Assembly (NCBI GenBank): GCA_922989275.2
Contig: OV277870.1
Location: forward strand, 39,490,356 to 39,554,355
Reading direction: 5' to 3'
From: Gari tellinella
Taxonomy: Eukaryota; Mollusca; Bivalvia; Cardiida; Psammobiidae
DNA: 64,000 bases
The notes under the pieces are model-generated. The model did not search any database and had not been told where the DNA came from. It worked only from the letters and a program-made list of their open reading frames with translations. Shown in pieces: positions 20,310 to 32,663 of this stretch. Positions within the stretch are counted from its first letter, which is position 1, and the number at the start of each line of letters is the position of its first letter. The translations under genes and the position numbers were made by a program.

Positions 20310-20850
20310 GATTGCTAATTTATCATAAAACTTCCCATAACATGCTAAAGATTATCTATGCTTATTTCATTTTATGATGTCATATAAACTTTGACACTTG
20401 CTCGAAGTCATGAACAAATTATATGTACACGCTAGCCATGAAGGTGTGGAGCTATTTTCTGTCCACAATTTCCTTTTTAATCCTAAAACCAATTGAAATC
20501 TTAACAATGTTTTCTAATTATTGCAAACAAAAAGTCTGTTTTACTCAGGCTTGGGAGTGATTTACGAATGAATTGTGTTATAACCATTCTGAGAAACCTT
20601 CAATTATGAACCACTATGTGAACTATGTATGTCTTTTAAGGAAGTTTTTATTTTATATCATGTTCATGATGATTATATACTGTGCAATAAACTTGTTATT
20701 ACATCCTGTCTGTTTTCAGTCAGTAGTTATTTATCACCACTATAACCCCATATAAGATTTGTCCAGCACTTACATGAAAGTCTGTCATATTTTGTTGAGT
20801 TGTATTCAATAGATGATGTGTAACTAGTCTTAAAAACATGTCAGCTTATT
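20310..20850. other. No recognisable feature
   Basis: AT-rich sequence. The 60-codon ORF at 20573 has no recognisable motif or exon signals. Nothing supported. Confidence 0.5.
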
Positions 20851-20999
20851 GCAGTACATTAGTAATGCAGAAAGCTCCTTAAGGAGCTTTCTGCATTACG
20901 TATGTCCTACATTAAGCTTCCATCTTTTTTTACAAAATGAAATCGCCATGTGTCTTCATCTTATTGTCGCTGAACACATTGTCGTTGTTAATAGTACTT

Positions 21000-21190
21000 A
21001 CAATAAAACCTCTCTATTATGGCAACTTAATTGTGTTAATTATGTGGTGTTTCACACAGGTGACTGCTTAAAAGCAAGGTGACAGTAAAACAGAAAGCCC
21101 CTTGAGGAGCTTTCTGTTTTGACTGTGATCTTGCTTCAAGCTGTCACCTGTCTGTTATACAATCAATAAGCCTTCTTTTTAGTGGATGTA
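21000..21190. mobile_element. Family E MITE, right end eroded
   Basis: CAATAAAACCTCTCTATTAT ... TTTTAGTGGATGTAGTG; hairpin with AGAAAGCCCCTTGAGGAGCTTTCT. A separate stem-loop at 20867-20899 precedes it. Confidence 0.7.
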
Positions 21191-21340
21191 GTGCGGTCCC
21201 GATGTAGTGACCTTGACCCTGAACTTAGGGCCTGCGTTTAGGTTTGGAAATTCGAACAATGCTTGAAACTCTTAAATTTGATAAACAGGTGTATATGGAC
21301 AAGACCTTTCCATTGGGACCTTGAATTTGGGGCCTGCTTT

Positions 21341-21920
21341 TATATGCCCACCTCTAGAGGTGGTCGTATATTTGCGTGGCCCTGTCCGTCCGTCCGTGAA
21401 TACATTCGTCTGTCCGTTTGTCCGTCAACATTTTGTTTGTCCAGAGTTTTTCAGGAAAACTATTGGAGGAATATTAATGAGATTCACACAAATGTTATAT
21501 GCATAAAGATCTGAAGCTGAGTCGAGTTTGAGGTTCCTTCAAATTTTCGTTACAGAGTTATCTGCCCTTGATGTACTCAAATATGGTATAAAAAGCTTGT
21601 CTGGAGATTTCTAGAAAAACCATTAAAGGGATATTAATGAAACTTCACAAAAATGTGATATGCATAAAGATCTAAAGCTGAGTTGAGTTTGAGGTTTATT
21701 TGATTTTTCGTTACAGAGTTATCTGCCCTTGATGTACTCAAATATGCTATAAAAAGCTTGTCCAGAGTTTCGTAGGAAAACTATCAGAGGGATGTTAATG
21801 AAACTTCACACAAATGTTATATGCATCAAGATCTGAAGCTGAGTCAAGTTTGAGATGCATTTGACTTTTCGTTACAGAGTAATCTGTCCTTGATTTTCTC
21901 AAATATGCTATACAGACTTA
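21341..21920. repeat. 161-bp tandem repeat (three units) behind a CACCTCTAGAGGTGG hairpin and CCGTC run
   Basis: CTGAAGCTGAGTC-type sequence recurs at 21511, 21672 and 21833, spaced 161 bases. The head has TGCCCACCTCTAGAGGTGG and GTCCGTCCGTCCGTG, the same layout as the 24.7, 34.2, 50.6 and 53.1 kb elements. Confidence 0.8.
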
Positions 21921-21925
21921 TTTGA

Positions 21926-22180
21926 CAGTGTTAACACACTTTTCTCCGGATTTTTCCTAAATCGTCGGATTTTTTTCTAGTACATAGTAGCTTAAAGCAG
22001 GTTGCAGTAAAGCAAAATGCGCCTTAAGGCGCATTCAGCTTTACTTTCAACCTGCTTAAGCAGCCACGTGTCATCAAAACTAGAAACAGGCGATGGGGAA
22101 ATGGTACGATTCGTAAAATCGCACTTGAAAAATGCAAATGGAAATCTTAGAATTTTTTATGTCAACTTGTGGCAGCCCTC
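21926..22180. mobile_element. Family G MITE, left end mutated
   Basis: TTCTCCGGATTTTTCCTAAA at the left, ATGTCAACTTGTGGCAGCCCT at the right, alpha hairpin inside with GCGCCTTAAGGCGC. It has about the same 255-base length as the two intact copies. Confidence 0.75.
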
Positions 22181-22419
22181 ACTTAGCAACTACAGTTTTG
22201 AATAAGTTTTGATTATATTTGTCCACAGTATAATTATAGAAGTATAAGTTCATGAAAAGCTTGATTATTTATATTGAAATCGGATCATAGTGTTGAGAGT
22301 TATCTGCCCTTGGTGTGGATTTATTTCAGCATTGTTTATGCTCTCCAAGCTCTATTTAGTGTCTACAAGTAAGAATAGATTTTGATAAAACTATATATTT
22401 CTTTGCCAGTGGGCGTATA

Positions 22420-22900
22420 ATGTACCGTTTGCGGTGCTCTCGTTAGGTTTTTGAATCTGTTGTTTAGGTTACGAAAAATGCATACAACTCCTATGTCCCT
22501 TGATATATTGCTTTCATATTTAATATGCATGTTTATATGGACAATGCCTTTCTATTCACATAAAAAAAAATTGACCCTAGTGATTTTGACCTTGAACTTA
22601 AAAGCCGTGTTTAGCTTTTGAAATCTGCGTTAAAATTTCGCAAAATGCTTTTAACTCCTATGTCCATTGATGTATTGCTTTCATATTTGTTATGCATGCG
22701 TATATTGATAAGACATTTCCATGCACGCAAACATATGGATCCCCTTGACCTTGAACTGGTGACCCGCATTTAGGTTTCGAAATCTGTGTTTAGGTTTTGC
22801 AAAATGCTTATAACACCTTTGTCTCTTGGTGTGTTGCTTTCATATTAGTATGCCTATATATATGGGCAATACCTTTCTTTGCACAAAATCCTTAGCAGAA
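22420..22900. repeat. About 160-bp tandem repeat (three units)
   Basis: AACTCCTATGTCC then TTGATNTATTGCTTTCATAT recurs near 22484, 22649 and 22810, with CCTTGACCTTGAACT between units. These are diverged units. Confidence 0.65.
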
Positions 22901-23197
22901 ACAACATCAAGATTTCAGCAAAGTCCACTCAATAATAGGCATGATGCTGACCATTGTCCCAATCCTGAGACAATGGGATGACGCACCTGATAAAGCTTAT
23001 GCGGGACTATAAACCTTAGCAGAAACAACAACAATTTGCACAAAATAGTTTGACCCATGTGACCTTTACCTCAGTCTCTGCTTTTAATTTTCGAAATGTG
23101 CCGCAGGGAAGCTTAGTTGTGTCTCTGACACCTCTTGTTGTGGTCCTTATAGAGAGGTTTAACTAACTGTATATGGGCCCGGCCCATGACTCATGAT

Positions 23198-23447
23198 TAC
23201 AGTGGAGAAAACGTTATTCTTTCCCAATAAAAGCGTTTACGCTAAAACTATTATATGCAGTGCAAACAGTTTGGAGCCAGATCAGACGCCGGGTAACCCG
23301 GCGTCTGATCAGGCTCCAAACTGTTTGCCACCAAGATAAACAAGAATTATCAGAATTGTCCAAAGGTTGTTCTTTTCTACGTTCTAGTGCTTTGCGTTTG
23401 CGTACGTTTGCGTTTAAACGGGAAAGAATAACAGATTCTCCACTGTA
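23198..23447. mobile_element. Family D MITE, 250 bp (copy 7)
   Basis: TACAGTGGAGAAAACG ... GATTCTCCACTGTA, same orientation as copies 3 and 4. Confidence 0.9.
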
Positions 23448-23879
23448 ACTTGAACTGCAGGCTGTTCGTGATAATATAGTATTTAAGATGACTGAAAACC
23501 AATAAAAACGTTGGACCTCAATGTTGTAACCTTTGGCAAAATATTTGACTTTCTGACAACCTTTACAAAACAGTTTAGATTCAGATAAAACTTGGAGTAA
23601 CTCAGGTCTTATCAGAATCCGAATTGTTAGCCATTCTGGTTAAGAATGTAAAAGACGGAAATGTTCAATTTGTTCCAATGACATGGACACGTGTATTGGA
23701 AATTAAACAGAATCAAAGTGTAAGTGAAAATGGTTCTTTCAGTTTAATTAAGGGTAATTGTTAGATGACCAGTATTTATTTCAAGGAAAACGAAATGACC
23801 TGATATAGAAAGGTCAAATACATCTATGTGAACTAGATATATTTATATTAACATATTCACAAAGTGCAACTGACGTGTT

Positions 23880-24252
23880 TGCAGTTTGAATCATGATCAG
23901 AAGCAGAGTTACTCAGCGTCTGATCAGAATCCAAACAGCTTGGAACTCTCAAATGTTTCCCTCGATTTGGGCAGATTGAAGAAGTGTAATGGCAAGGGGT
24001 AGTATAACTCCTACCTCCCTGAAACTTTAAACGGACAATTCCAGTTTCCATTTTAGTCTAGTCCATTTCTGACTTTTAAGGGTTGTTTTTGACAATGTTT
24101 GGCATTATGACAAACAGTGAAGACCCTGATCAGAGGGTTCCTTTCGGAGCCCTCTGATCTGGGTATTCACTGTTTGTATAGGACAAGTGTTCTATTCACA
24201 TGTACACTGTTTGAAAAGGACGCCTATATGCGGGACTAGGGTTCAAAGGGAT
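23880..24252. mobile_element. Beta-hairpin remnant and a family B MITE
   Basis: 23880-23945 holds a beta hairpin (CAGAGTTACTCAGCGTCTGA). 24004-24252 is family B with hairpin AACAGTGAAGACCCTGATCA and GGGACTAGGGTTCAAAGGG at its right. Confidence 0.75.
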
Positions 24253-24700
24253 AAGAAGTAAATGGTTAGGTGTTCCATTTACATACATAACCTGAAACCG
24301 TGAGTGTTGCATATTTTATCCAATAGTGAAAAATGCGTTTGAAGCAATAAGATCGAACTTCCTAGACTCTTATCCCCAACCCTGTCACTAAAGGTAAACT
24401 CTACAACAAACGTATCGTCTGCTTTAACCCATTACCCAATAGTCTGTTTCTAGTTTTGAAGACATGTGACCACTTGAAACAGGTTTTCGAAATTAAAGCA
24501 GAAATCATCTATATTGGTCCAAATTGTTGCAAATTCGGTACATACGCCATTAGCACTAAAGTTGTAATAAACCATGGTCCAATTTATGTTTGGAACAATT
24601 TTCTTTGCAGAGATACGCTCACCACATGGTAGAAGAGAATGTATTTTAAAATATTTGTTCAAACTCATTCACGCTCGAATGTTTCTAGTCTATCCCAGTC

Positions 24701-25434
24701 TTTTTAGCTCACCTGAGCCAAAGGCTCAAGGTGAGCTATTGGGATGGCCCTGTGTCCGTCGTCGTTAACAATTGCTTCAAATGACATCTCATCATATACC
24801 GCTTGACAGATTTCAACCAAACTTTACAGAAATGTTCCTTGGGTCAAACTCTTTCAAATTTGTTCAAAGAATTAAAAACAATGCAGAACTCTGGTTGCCA
24901 TGGCAACCAAAGTGAAAAAATAAGGAAATCTTTAAAAATCTTCTTGTCAAAAACTGCAAGGGTCAGAGCTTAGATATTTGGCACACAGCTTTATCTACAG
25001 GTCCTCTATCAAGTTTGTTCAAATTATGTCCCTGGGGTCAAAATTGGCCCCGCCCCGGGGGTCACAGTTTTACATAGAGTTATATAACGTCTTCTTCTCT
25101 GAAACTAATATGGCCAGAGCGTTGATATTCATCATGGTGACACTTCTAGATGTCATTTACATATTTTGTTCAAATGGTTCCAGTCGGTTGCATATGTAGG
25201 TCACAGGAGCTAAAAAAAAAAATTTGAATGGAAACTTATAAAAATCTTCTTGTCTAAAACCCTAGTACCCTGATCTTAGATATTTGGCACATAGCATCAT
25301 CTACAGGGCCTCTATCAAGATTGTTCAAATTATGCCCCTCAGATAAAAAATGACCCCATCCTGGACACAAGTCATGATCTCCATTTTGTCAGTGATTCTC
25401 AGGTGAGCGAAATATGCCCCATGGGGCTCTTGTT
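24701..25434. mobile_element. AGCTCACCTG element with terminal hairpin
   Basis: Left TTAGCTCACCTGAGCCAAAG then GCTCAAGGTGAGCT forms a hairpin, followed by GTGTCCGTCGTCG. Right end CTCAGGTGAGCGAAATATGC, ATGGGGCTCTTG. The interior repeats AAATCTTCTTGTC(A/T)AAAAC at about 290-base spacing. Confidence 0.8.
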
Positions 25435-25754
25435 CAATATAGGGTCGTTTTAAAATTCATTGCAAAACTCCATTAGAAGCACTCTGATCTAGATCTACCC
25501 TGTTTACCCGTGACAAATGTAGTATCAGAGGTACACTGTTTGTAAATGACGAGTATACTCGCCTTTAGGGTTGATTCATTTTACAATATGCATATGATGA
25601 CTGAATTCCAAATGCATAGTCCACTAATGAAACAATTCACTGCGCATAATCCAGTCATGTGAGGTAACGACCAACTGTCGCCTCAGTCCTAAATGGCAAA
25701 GACAGTGAAACGTGCGTCCAGACATGCATGTCAACTTGTATATACATAAGTGTT

Positions 25755-26280
25755 ATACCCCCGGCATCTATAGATGCGGAGGCATATAGTGAGTGTCCTG
25801 TCCGTGCGTACGTACGTAACAAGGTTAACTAGAGTTTACCGTTTCGTCTAGCATCAGCACCTCTATCTCGAATACTAGGATATACTTATGATAAAGATGT
25901 TGCCTTGGACCATTCCCAATCCACCAATATCACTTTACCTTGATCTTGACCTTGATCGTTATCTAATCTGGACCTAGAATAGTGTAAATGGGCTATTTCG
26001 TGGTTAACTAGATTTTACCGTTTCATCTAACGTCAACACTACTGACTACAATGAGTTGACACGAATACAGTTGTTGCCTTGGACCACTGCCAGTCCACCA
26101 ATATTACCCGACCTTGATGTTGACCTTTACCTAATTTGGACTTACAATATTTTAAATGGGTTATTTCTTGGTTAAGTAGATTTTACCGTTTTGCCTAGCA
26201 TCAACCTCAATTTGAATTTGACGTTGACCTAATTTGGACTTAGAAAATAGTCAGGATATATTGTCAGGAATGCCACCGGG
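25755..26280. repeat. Diverged 170-180 bp tandem repeat with CCGTGCGTACGTACG head
   Basis: GGTTAACTAGA then TTTACCGTTTCGTCTA recurs at 25823, 26002 and 26170. The head GGCATCTATAGATGCGGAGG is a small hairpin. Confidence 0.7.
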
Positions 26281-26764
26281 TGCATAAACGTTTATTGAAC
26301 ACAGTTTTGTTTATAATTTCTTTCTGTTTATAAATAATAATAATAATAAAGACTTTATTTCATGTGGATTATACATTTGGTATGAAAAACCAATTTTCAA
26401 TATGGCCCACAAAGATAATCAGTATTTCGCCAAACATTAACTGCTTAAATGAATGAATAAATGGTAAATATGGCCCATCGATACACACATTACCTGCTCA
26501 GCTTGAACATATAGGGCCTAGAAAGTGTAATGATCATCAATACTTCATAATTTCATATAGATAATTGGATCTATATAATAGTATAGAAAGGAGTGCTCAA
26601 CTATAGCTTTTTCCCAAAATATCGATTTTTAGCATTTTGTTGCAGACACATTGATCTGTGTGCCAAACATTTTGAAACACTGATCTGTCTGATCAGGCGC
26701 CTGATAATTTTCCAGATTGTTTTCGCTTATCACTTCATTTCATATGTGTCAAATTTTACCAAAT

Positions 26765-26937
26765 ACAGTTGAAATTCGATAATTCGAACTGGCGTTAGTT
26801 CGAACATACCCATATTTCAAAGTTTGAATTACCGGTATATTCGACTTAAATGAGATCGACTTATCGAAATTCAACTTATGAATACTGGTACGATCGGTTT
26901 AAGCAAGTTCGAAGTATATATCGACTTTCGATTGTAC
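26765..26937. mobile_element. Pogo/Tigger-like MITE
   Basis: Left TACAGTTGAAATTCGATAAT then TCGAAC; right GTTCGAAGTATATATCGAC then TTTCGATTGTA. TA-flanked, no ORF of note. The class is inferred from termini resembling pogo-type elements. Confidence 0.65.
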
Positions 26938-27000
26938 ATGTATTTAATGTAAGTGTAGGATACGTCACGAGTTTCATTGGAAGGACCCAGTATACATGTC

Positions 27001-27256
27001 CAGGGCTGCCATTTCTCCGGATTTTTCCTAAATCTTCGGATTTTTTCTCCAGTACATGGTAGCTTAAAGCAGGCCGAAAGTAAAGCAGAATGCGCCTTAA
27101 GGCGCATTCTGCTTTACTTACAGCGTGCTTTAAGTAGTAGCATGTCAACAAAACAAGAAACTGGCTATGGGGTAAAGGTACGATACGTAAAATCGCACTT
27201 GAAAAATGCAAATTTGGAAATCTTAGGATTTTTCATGTCAACTTATGGCAGCCCTG
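27001..27256. mobile_element. Family G MITE, 256 bp, 6-bp duplication CATGTC
   Basis: CAGGGCTGCCATTTCTCCGG ... CTTATGGCAGCCCTG with CATGTC at 26995-27000 and 27257-27262. Central alpha hairpin AAAGCAGGCCGAAAGTAAAG. Confidence 0.9.
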
Positions 27257-27259
27257 CAT

Positions 27260-28060
27260 GTCCCTGACAATCAACTTTCCTTTCCAAACAGTTGGATTTG
27301 ATCAGCAGTATATATAAAATTGGACTTGCCAAGAATTATTTATAAAAAGTGTGTATTACCAATTTACTATGAACCTGTTCTCTATACATGGTAAAGTTAA
27401 GTACAAATATTTAAATATAATGCAAATGCATTATGATTGTAAGCATTAATATACATGTACATGCATGTATACGGAATCTTACAAACCAGGTCACTGAATA
27501 GGCTACACCCATTCATTCCTCGTCTACCTTGACATGCTTCTATCATAACAAAGGTGTGCAAATAGATATCTAAATTAATATACATGTAATGTCTATTTTA
27601 AGATATCTATGTCTACCGTTTGATTGTCAACCTTACGGGATAGGCACAGTAGAGTTGTAAAGTCATTGACAATGTCGCACTATAGGAGCATTGTAATTAA
27701 TGTTACAGTCAAACTTACGTAAAAGACATCCCTAGATGACCTTTCGATCATAACGCCTTGCCAGACAATTTCCTTGCAATAATCATGGATATTATGGACA
27801 TGTCGCTAGCAAAGAACCATTGAAGCTTCTCGTGTGAGATTCTTCCTTTATATTTGATAGTTTGGTTAGAAATAACCATTGAAAATCACTAGAGCATGAG
27901 TATAATCTGGACCTCACCAGGTAAACTGAGATTGTGCTGCACGTGCTTTGATAGTTACATTGACACCTCCAGAACAATGGGGTGGTGGTCCCTCAATGGA
28001 CTGAGGAAAAGTCTTCAAGTGGTCACGTTCAATACGACGAATTAACATTATGTAAGAAAG
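27260..28060. other. No recognisable feature
   Basis: No exon with both splice signals and no hairpin family member seen. ORFs of about 60 codons at 27397 and 27792 show no known motif. Confidence 0.45.
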
Positions 28061-28064
28061 GCTA

Positions 28065-28385
28065 GTTTTAAAAATTCATCTACCCCTGGCATTCCAAATT
28101 TCCAATTCAGTCAAGTTCATTGTTTACTATTTTAGACAGTTTTCTTTTACAATGTTTTGCAAACTGGCAACCAGTGCAGACCTGTTTACATATTCAAAGT
28201 GCTCAATTCACGTGCACAATTCACGTGCACACTGTAAACGGCGCATTTACGCGTATATACTCGTAGGGAGTTAACCCTTTCACTCTCAATGACGCCATAA
28301 AGCACGTTTTATCCTGATTAGACGCCGCGTTACGCGGTGTCTGATCTGGATCAAATCTGCTTAAATTAATGATAATGTCGACTTT
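28065..28385. mobile_element. Family B remnant joined by TTAA to a family C remnant
   Basis: Family B features (TCCAATTCAGTCAAGTTCAT, GCAGACC) end TAGGGAGTTAACCC near 28271. From there TTAACCCTTTCACTCTC, then hairpin GATTAGACGCCGCGTTACGC with complement marks family C. Confidence 0.6.
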
Positions 28386-28924
28386 TAAAGTCGCCTATAC
28401 CTACTAGGGTTGTGAAATGTTTAATTTTCCTATTTACCTCCGCCTAGATTTTGTTTAATTTATCACTGTATAGTGAAATTTAACGCATTAATTCCACGCT
28501 GCATGCGTGGCAGGAACTTTAAGGTAGTTCTCCCAGTAGATTAATGTTAGTATTTCATTGCACGTGTTTTATAATTTATTTCTCTTATAAAAAGCATGAA
28601 ATATGGACGTTATGCAATTTGTTTTGGTTGCATAAGACATTTCTTTCACTACTGTCACGCAGTTTGATATGTAATTTCACTCGTCACGGGATATCCTGCC
28701 ACCAGCGACGGTTTTCGTCCTGTTTGTCACTTGTGACGGAAATTAAACTACTTGAAGGGATTCCCAATAAATACGTGTACAAGTGCTGAAGCCGGTGTAC
28801 CTCTCTACAACAAAACACAATGGGAGACAAGATACAGATTCAAATTTATATTGTCATCACAATAACATTTCAAAATGATACGCTATGTAGAGATAGCTTT
28901 TGACCGCCAAATTATTGTTTATTA

Positions 28925-29010
28925 TTATTATTATACCCGATTTATATAGCGCTCTTTTCACACAAGAGTTGTGCGTTCAAAAGCGCTTCACATGAAATTA
29001 TATAAATGTA
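28925..29010 (+). repeat. Dispersed repeat with GATTTATATAGC motif (copy 2)
   Basis: CGATTTATATAGCGCTCTTT, GTTCAAAAGCGCTTCACATG, after TTATTATTATTATA. Same family as 1-95. Confidence 0.6.
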
Positions 29011-29124
29011 CCTACAAAGCGAGATCACAATAAACATGATACATTATGGAGTTAAGTGGAAACATGGCCAAACTTTGAGTCTGTGAATGTTGTTCGGAGG
29101 GAGATGTTACAGGGAAGAAAAATT

Positions 29125-29340
29125 AATACCCTTAGAGTTCTTGGCATGACTTGGTTTATATTTGCAAACAGTTCGAACCCAGATCAGACGCTGCGTAACG
29201 CGGCGTCTGATCTAGGTTAAAACGGTTTGTCACTCGTCTTTATGTTTCTTCTGTCAATATGTCGAATACTTTACTTTGAGAAAAAACAGCAAACGACAGC
29301 TAAGCAGACGATATTGCAGCAGTTAAAAGGTTAGACATTA
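29125..29340. mobile_element. Family C MITE with beta hairpin
   Basis: TTAATACCCTTAGAG at the left; hairpin AACAGTTCGAACCCAGATCA, GACGCTGCGTAACGCGGCGT with complement; AAGCAGACGATATTG near the right; ends AAAAGGTTAG. Confidence 0.75.
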
Positions 29341-29840
29341 AATTGTATTGTCGTGCCAGTTTGGGGATAGGTTGCAATTGCAATGCTTCAAAAACTAAAA
29401 TCTTTATTTCTGCTTTAAACCCAATATGATGTCACTATTAATTAGAGACGATTCTAATGTTTAGTAGACACAATAGGATTCTGTGCTGAAATGAGAGAAA
29501 CTGTTGGATTTATTCAGTGTACTCCTTTTTAATCTGGAACCCTGTGACATGACTAGGTCTATTTGGGGTCTAAATATGTTTATCTTGCTATAGATATACT
29601 TAAAATAAATGGTCACTTACAGAATATTGACGCTATATATTTGATTCCAAGCATTGAAATAATATTAGCAATATCTCGGGAATCGCATTATTAAGCATAG
29701 CAATAAATATAGACGAAATGCTCACTGCTTGTCATTCATTCTATATTATTACACCTCGCTTTGAGTTACAGTGTTAATTTCCCATAGACCAAAATTAAAC
29801 ATTTTGCATGTCTTTTACATCTATCCAAAAAATATACTAA

Positions 29841-30003
29841 CACTCTATATGATATTCTTTTTGTGACGTTACTCTATATGATATTATTTTCTCTTTTCTT
29901 AAAAATACTGTCACTCTATATGATATTATTTTTGTGACGTCACTCTATATGATATTATTTTGTCTTTTCTTAAAAATTCTGGCACTCTATATGATATTAT
30001 TTT
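29841..30003. repeat. Higher-order tandem repeat of ACTCTATATGATATT
   Basis: ACTCTATATGATATT occurs five times at alternating 29- and 42-base spacing (29841, 29870, 29912, 29941, 29983), a 71-base compound unit. The alternating spacers are TTTTTGTGACGT and TCTTTTCTTAAAAAT. Confidence 0.85.
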
Positions 30004-30494
30004 CTCTATTCTTGAGTTGAGTTTATATAAACAAGGTGACGTCGTTTCGCGCGTTACGTGCATGGCGGCTCTAAATTGGTATTCACAACATATTTTATAA
30101 ATTACGAACGAGACGATTCCACAGCCAGGGTTGATAAGCTCGGTGTAATAAAATGAATATTAGATGGCAGTTGCGTGACATCGGTCTACATTTGAAACAT
30201 TCATTAATCTGTTAATACCCTATATCGAATTCAGTTCTCCCACGGAATAATACACACATTTCGTGCTGATTCTATATAATTAAGTCACATGATACATATA
30301 TATGTAGGTCTAATTTAACTTACTAGATAGTTTATTACCATATTCTATATACATGTACAGAGAAATGGGTTTGGGTCACAAGTTCTTATAACTTAGATCT
30401 AATGGTGGATACTTTCAGTTAATTATGATATAATCACTAATAAGCTTACCCGTATATAGATTCCCATAGGAGCATTCTGGGTTTTTAGCCTGCT

Positions 30495-30737
30495 TTAACC
30501 CATCCCCAATAAATACGCCTTTTTACATCTCTAATTTATTCCTCAACTGAAGAAGACAGTTCCAATATCACAAATAAGACTTATAAGAAATATTTTATAT
30601 ATTTCAGAAGATAATAGCTTAAAGCAGGTTGAAAGTAAAGCAGAATGTGTCATTAGGCACATTCTGCTTTACTTTCAGCCTCCTTTAAGTGGTCAACTAT
30701 CTTCAACACTAGAAACAGGCTATGGGGTAATGGGTTA
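30495..30737. mobile_element. Family A MITE
   Basis: TTAACCCATCCCCAATAAAT ... GGGGTAATGGGTTAA; alpha hairpin at 30618-30688. Confidence 0.85.
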
Positions 30738-30929
30738 AGGTACCATCTGCTAGGATATAGGAAATATTTCTTCATATAGACCTACTAAGATATGTATGGA
30801 TTGAACATCATGATAATAAAGGAATAAAAAAAACTGCTTTGCTTGTTGCTATTTAAACAATCCACTAACCTAGCTTCTGCACTCCGGCTAAATATCTACC
30901 GGGGTTTGTTCCTTTTTTATTGGATGTCA

Positions 30930-31340
30930 ACACTGTTGGGCCAACAGCAACAAAATGTAATTTATCGTTGAATCAATGTTGGCCCAACATTATTTTGCTG
31001 GTTGCAACCAGCAAAGTGATGTTGGCCCAACATTGGTCCTTTGATATATACATTTTTGTTGATGTTGACCCAAAGTTGACCAACAATAAATAGTATTTTG
31101 TCGCTGTTGGCCCGACAGTGCGCCATCCGTTGGCCCAAACCATTACGCAACTAGCAAAATAACGTTGTGCCAACATTGGTCCAACGATAAATTACATTTT
31201 GCCGCTGTTGGCCCAACGGTGTCCCAATCGTTGGCCCAACCAATCCACAACGAGCAAAACTACATTGGGCCAACGTCATTTTCCAACGTTGGCCAACGAA
31301 TTGAACATTGTTGGGCCAATGTCCGTCTGCTATCTGGGCA
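30930..31340. repeat. Array of GTTGGCCCAAC palindromes
   Basis: GTTGGCCCAAC or close variants occur at least ten times, on both strands, with intervening AAAATGTAATTTATCG-type spacers. Some halves form the larger hairpin TGCTGGTTGCAACCAGCA (31000-31017). The ORFs here are translations of the repeat. Confidence 0.8.
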
Positions 31341-32216
31341 GATAGATCTAGGCTACTTGACACAGTTTGATTTAGGTCTAGATTCTATTTATTATTTTTA
31401 ATTATATTTTTTTTACTTTCTACCGAATGATAGAGACATCATCTATGATATGGTAGATAGTAATAACAAGAAATATCTTTAAAAGAGATATTCAGCGGAA
31501 TGGGTGGTGGAATTCATGCTGTAGATTGGTGTGCACAATTGTATGAAATTAGGTTTGTTTTTTCTTCAAAAAATTGTAATATCTTGGACTGAAAAGCAAA
31601 ACATACACATTCAAGGATATAGCATAACTCTGACTAAAAAAACTATATGTAAAGAAATGCAAAACAATAATTTAACCCATATCCTAGCTACCTGTAGGAG
31701 ATCCTCAGATTAAACTATTGTGCTATATATCAAACTTCATTCATGGGGAGTTTCTTGAAACAAACTATAACTAAATAAACTGTGCATGCTCATACAGAAC
31801 AGCAATCTGCTGTACAAGTTCTATAACACACCACTCTTGTAAATAAATGATGAAACAACACAATTGTGTTTAACCGTTCACTTGAGGCCATTTATTATAT
31901 TGCTATCAATGTATGGTAAATTTGTACAAATAGTTAACAACAGGAACGTATATTAGATATTTAATCTGTGTCTCTGTTAACAATTAAAATAAATTGGTAG
32001 TAAGCCATTATTAAACAAAACACCTAGCTAGTAGCTACCACTGTCTATCTATAAAAAGACATCTGATATCATATCTTGAAATAGAAGCATGATGTCACCA
32101 GCTCAGTAGTAAACACTGCAACATTCAGTCTGTGTCTCTTAATTTTACACTCACATTTCATATCTGGTAAAACTGTAATTTGCGTAGACCAGCCTGGCTA
32201 CAGTTCCAGGGCTCCA

Positions 32217-32526
32217 GATCTGAACAAATCTAACATTTTCACACTGGATTTTAAGTTTGAAATACTCCCCTTATCTGGAGCCCCGGGCCTGTTTTACTGA
32301 ACTACTTACGCAACTTTTTTGCGTAAGTCAAAATTTTAAATTTAAATTTATATTTTTTATTATCACTTGCTACAAACAGCAGATATCCAGATCAGAGGAC
32401 GCGCTTTTAGCGCGTCCTCTGATCTTGCTATTTGCTGTTTGCAAACGTTTATGATCGAAAAAAAAGAGTTAAACGATTTTGACTTGTGTGCAAAATTTTT
32501 GCGTAAGTTGTTTAGTAAAACGGGCC
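32217..32526. mobile_element. Short family F remnant followed by a GGGCC-ended MITE
   Basis: 32217-32284 reads CAGGGCTCCAGATCTGAAC ... CCTTATCTGGAGCCCC, an F element missing its centre. 32285-32526 has GGGCCTGTTTTACTGAACTA and TTTAGTAAAACGGGCC ends plus ACTTACGCAA/TTGCGTAAGT, with hairpin GATCAGAGGACGCGCTTTTA and complement. Confidence 0.75.
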
Positions 32527-32663
32527 ACAGGTCTCTATCCAATCAGACTATTCAGTTTCAACAGTTACTCTTAATTCTAAATTTCTGATCAAATATGATT
32601 GGTGGAAATGTTGGTCTAAATAGATACCATTCAGCTCCGCTGAAAAATCAAAATGTAGATCTA

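Noticed and set aside
30962..31401. Overlapping ORFs of 62-78 codons with VGPT repeats
   Set aside because: Direct result of the GTTGGCCCAAC array in several frames.
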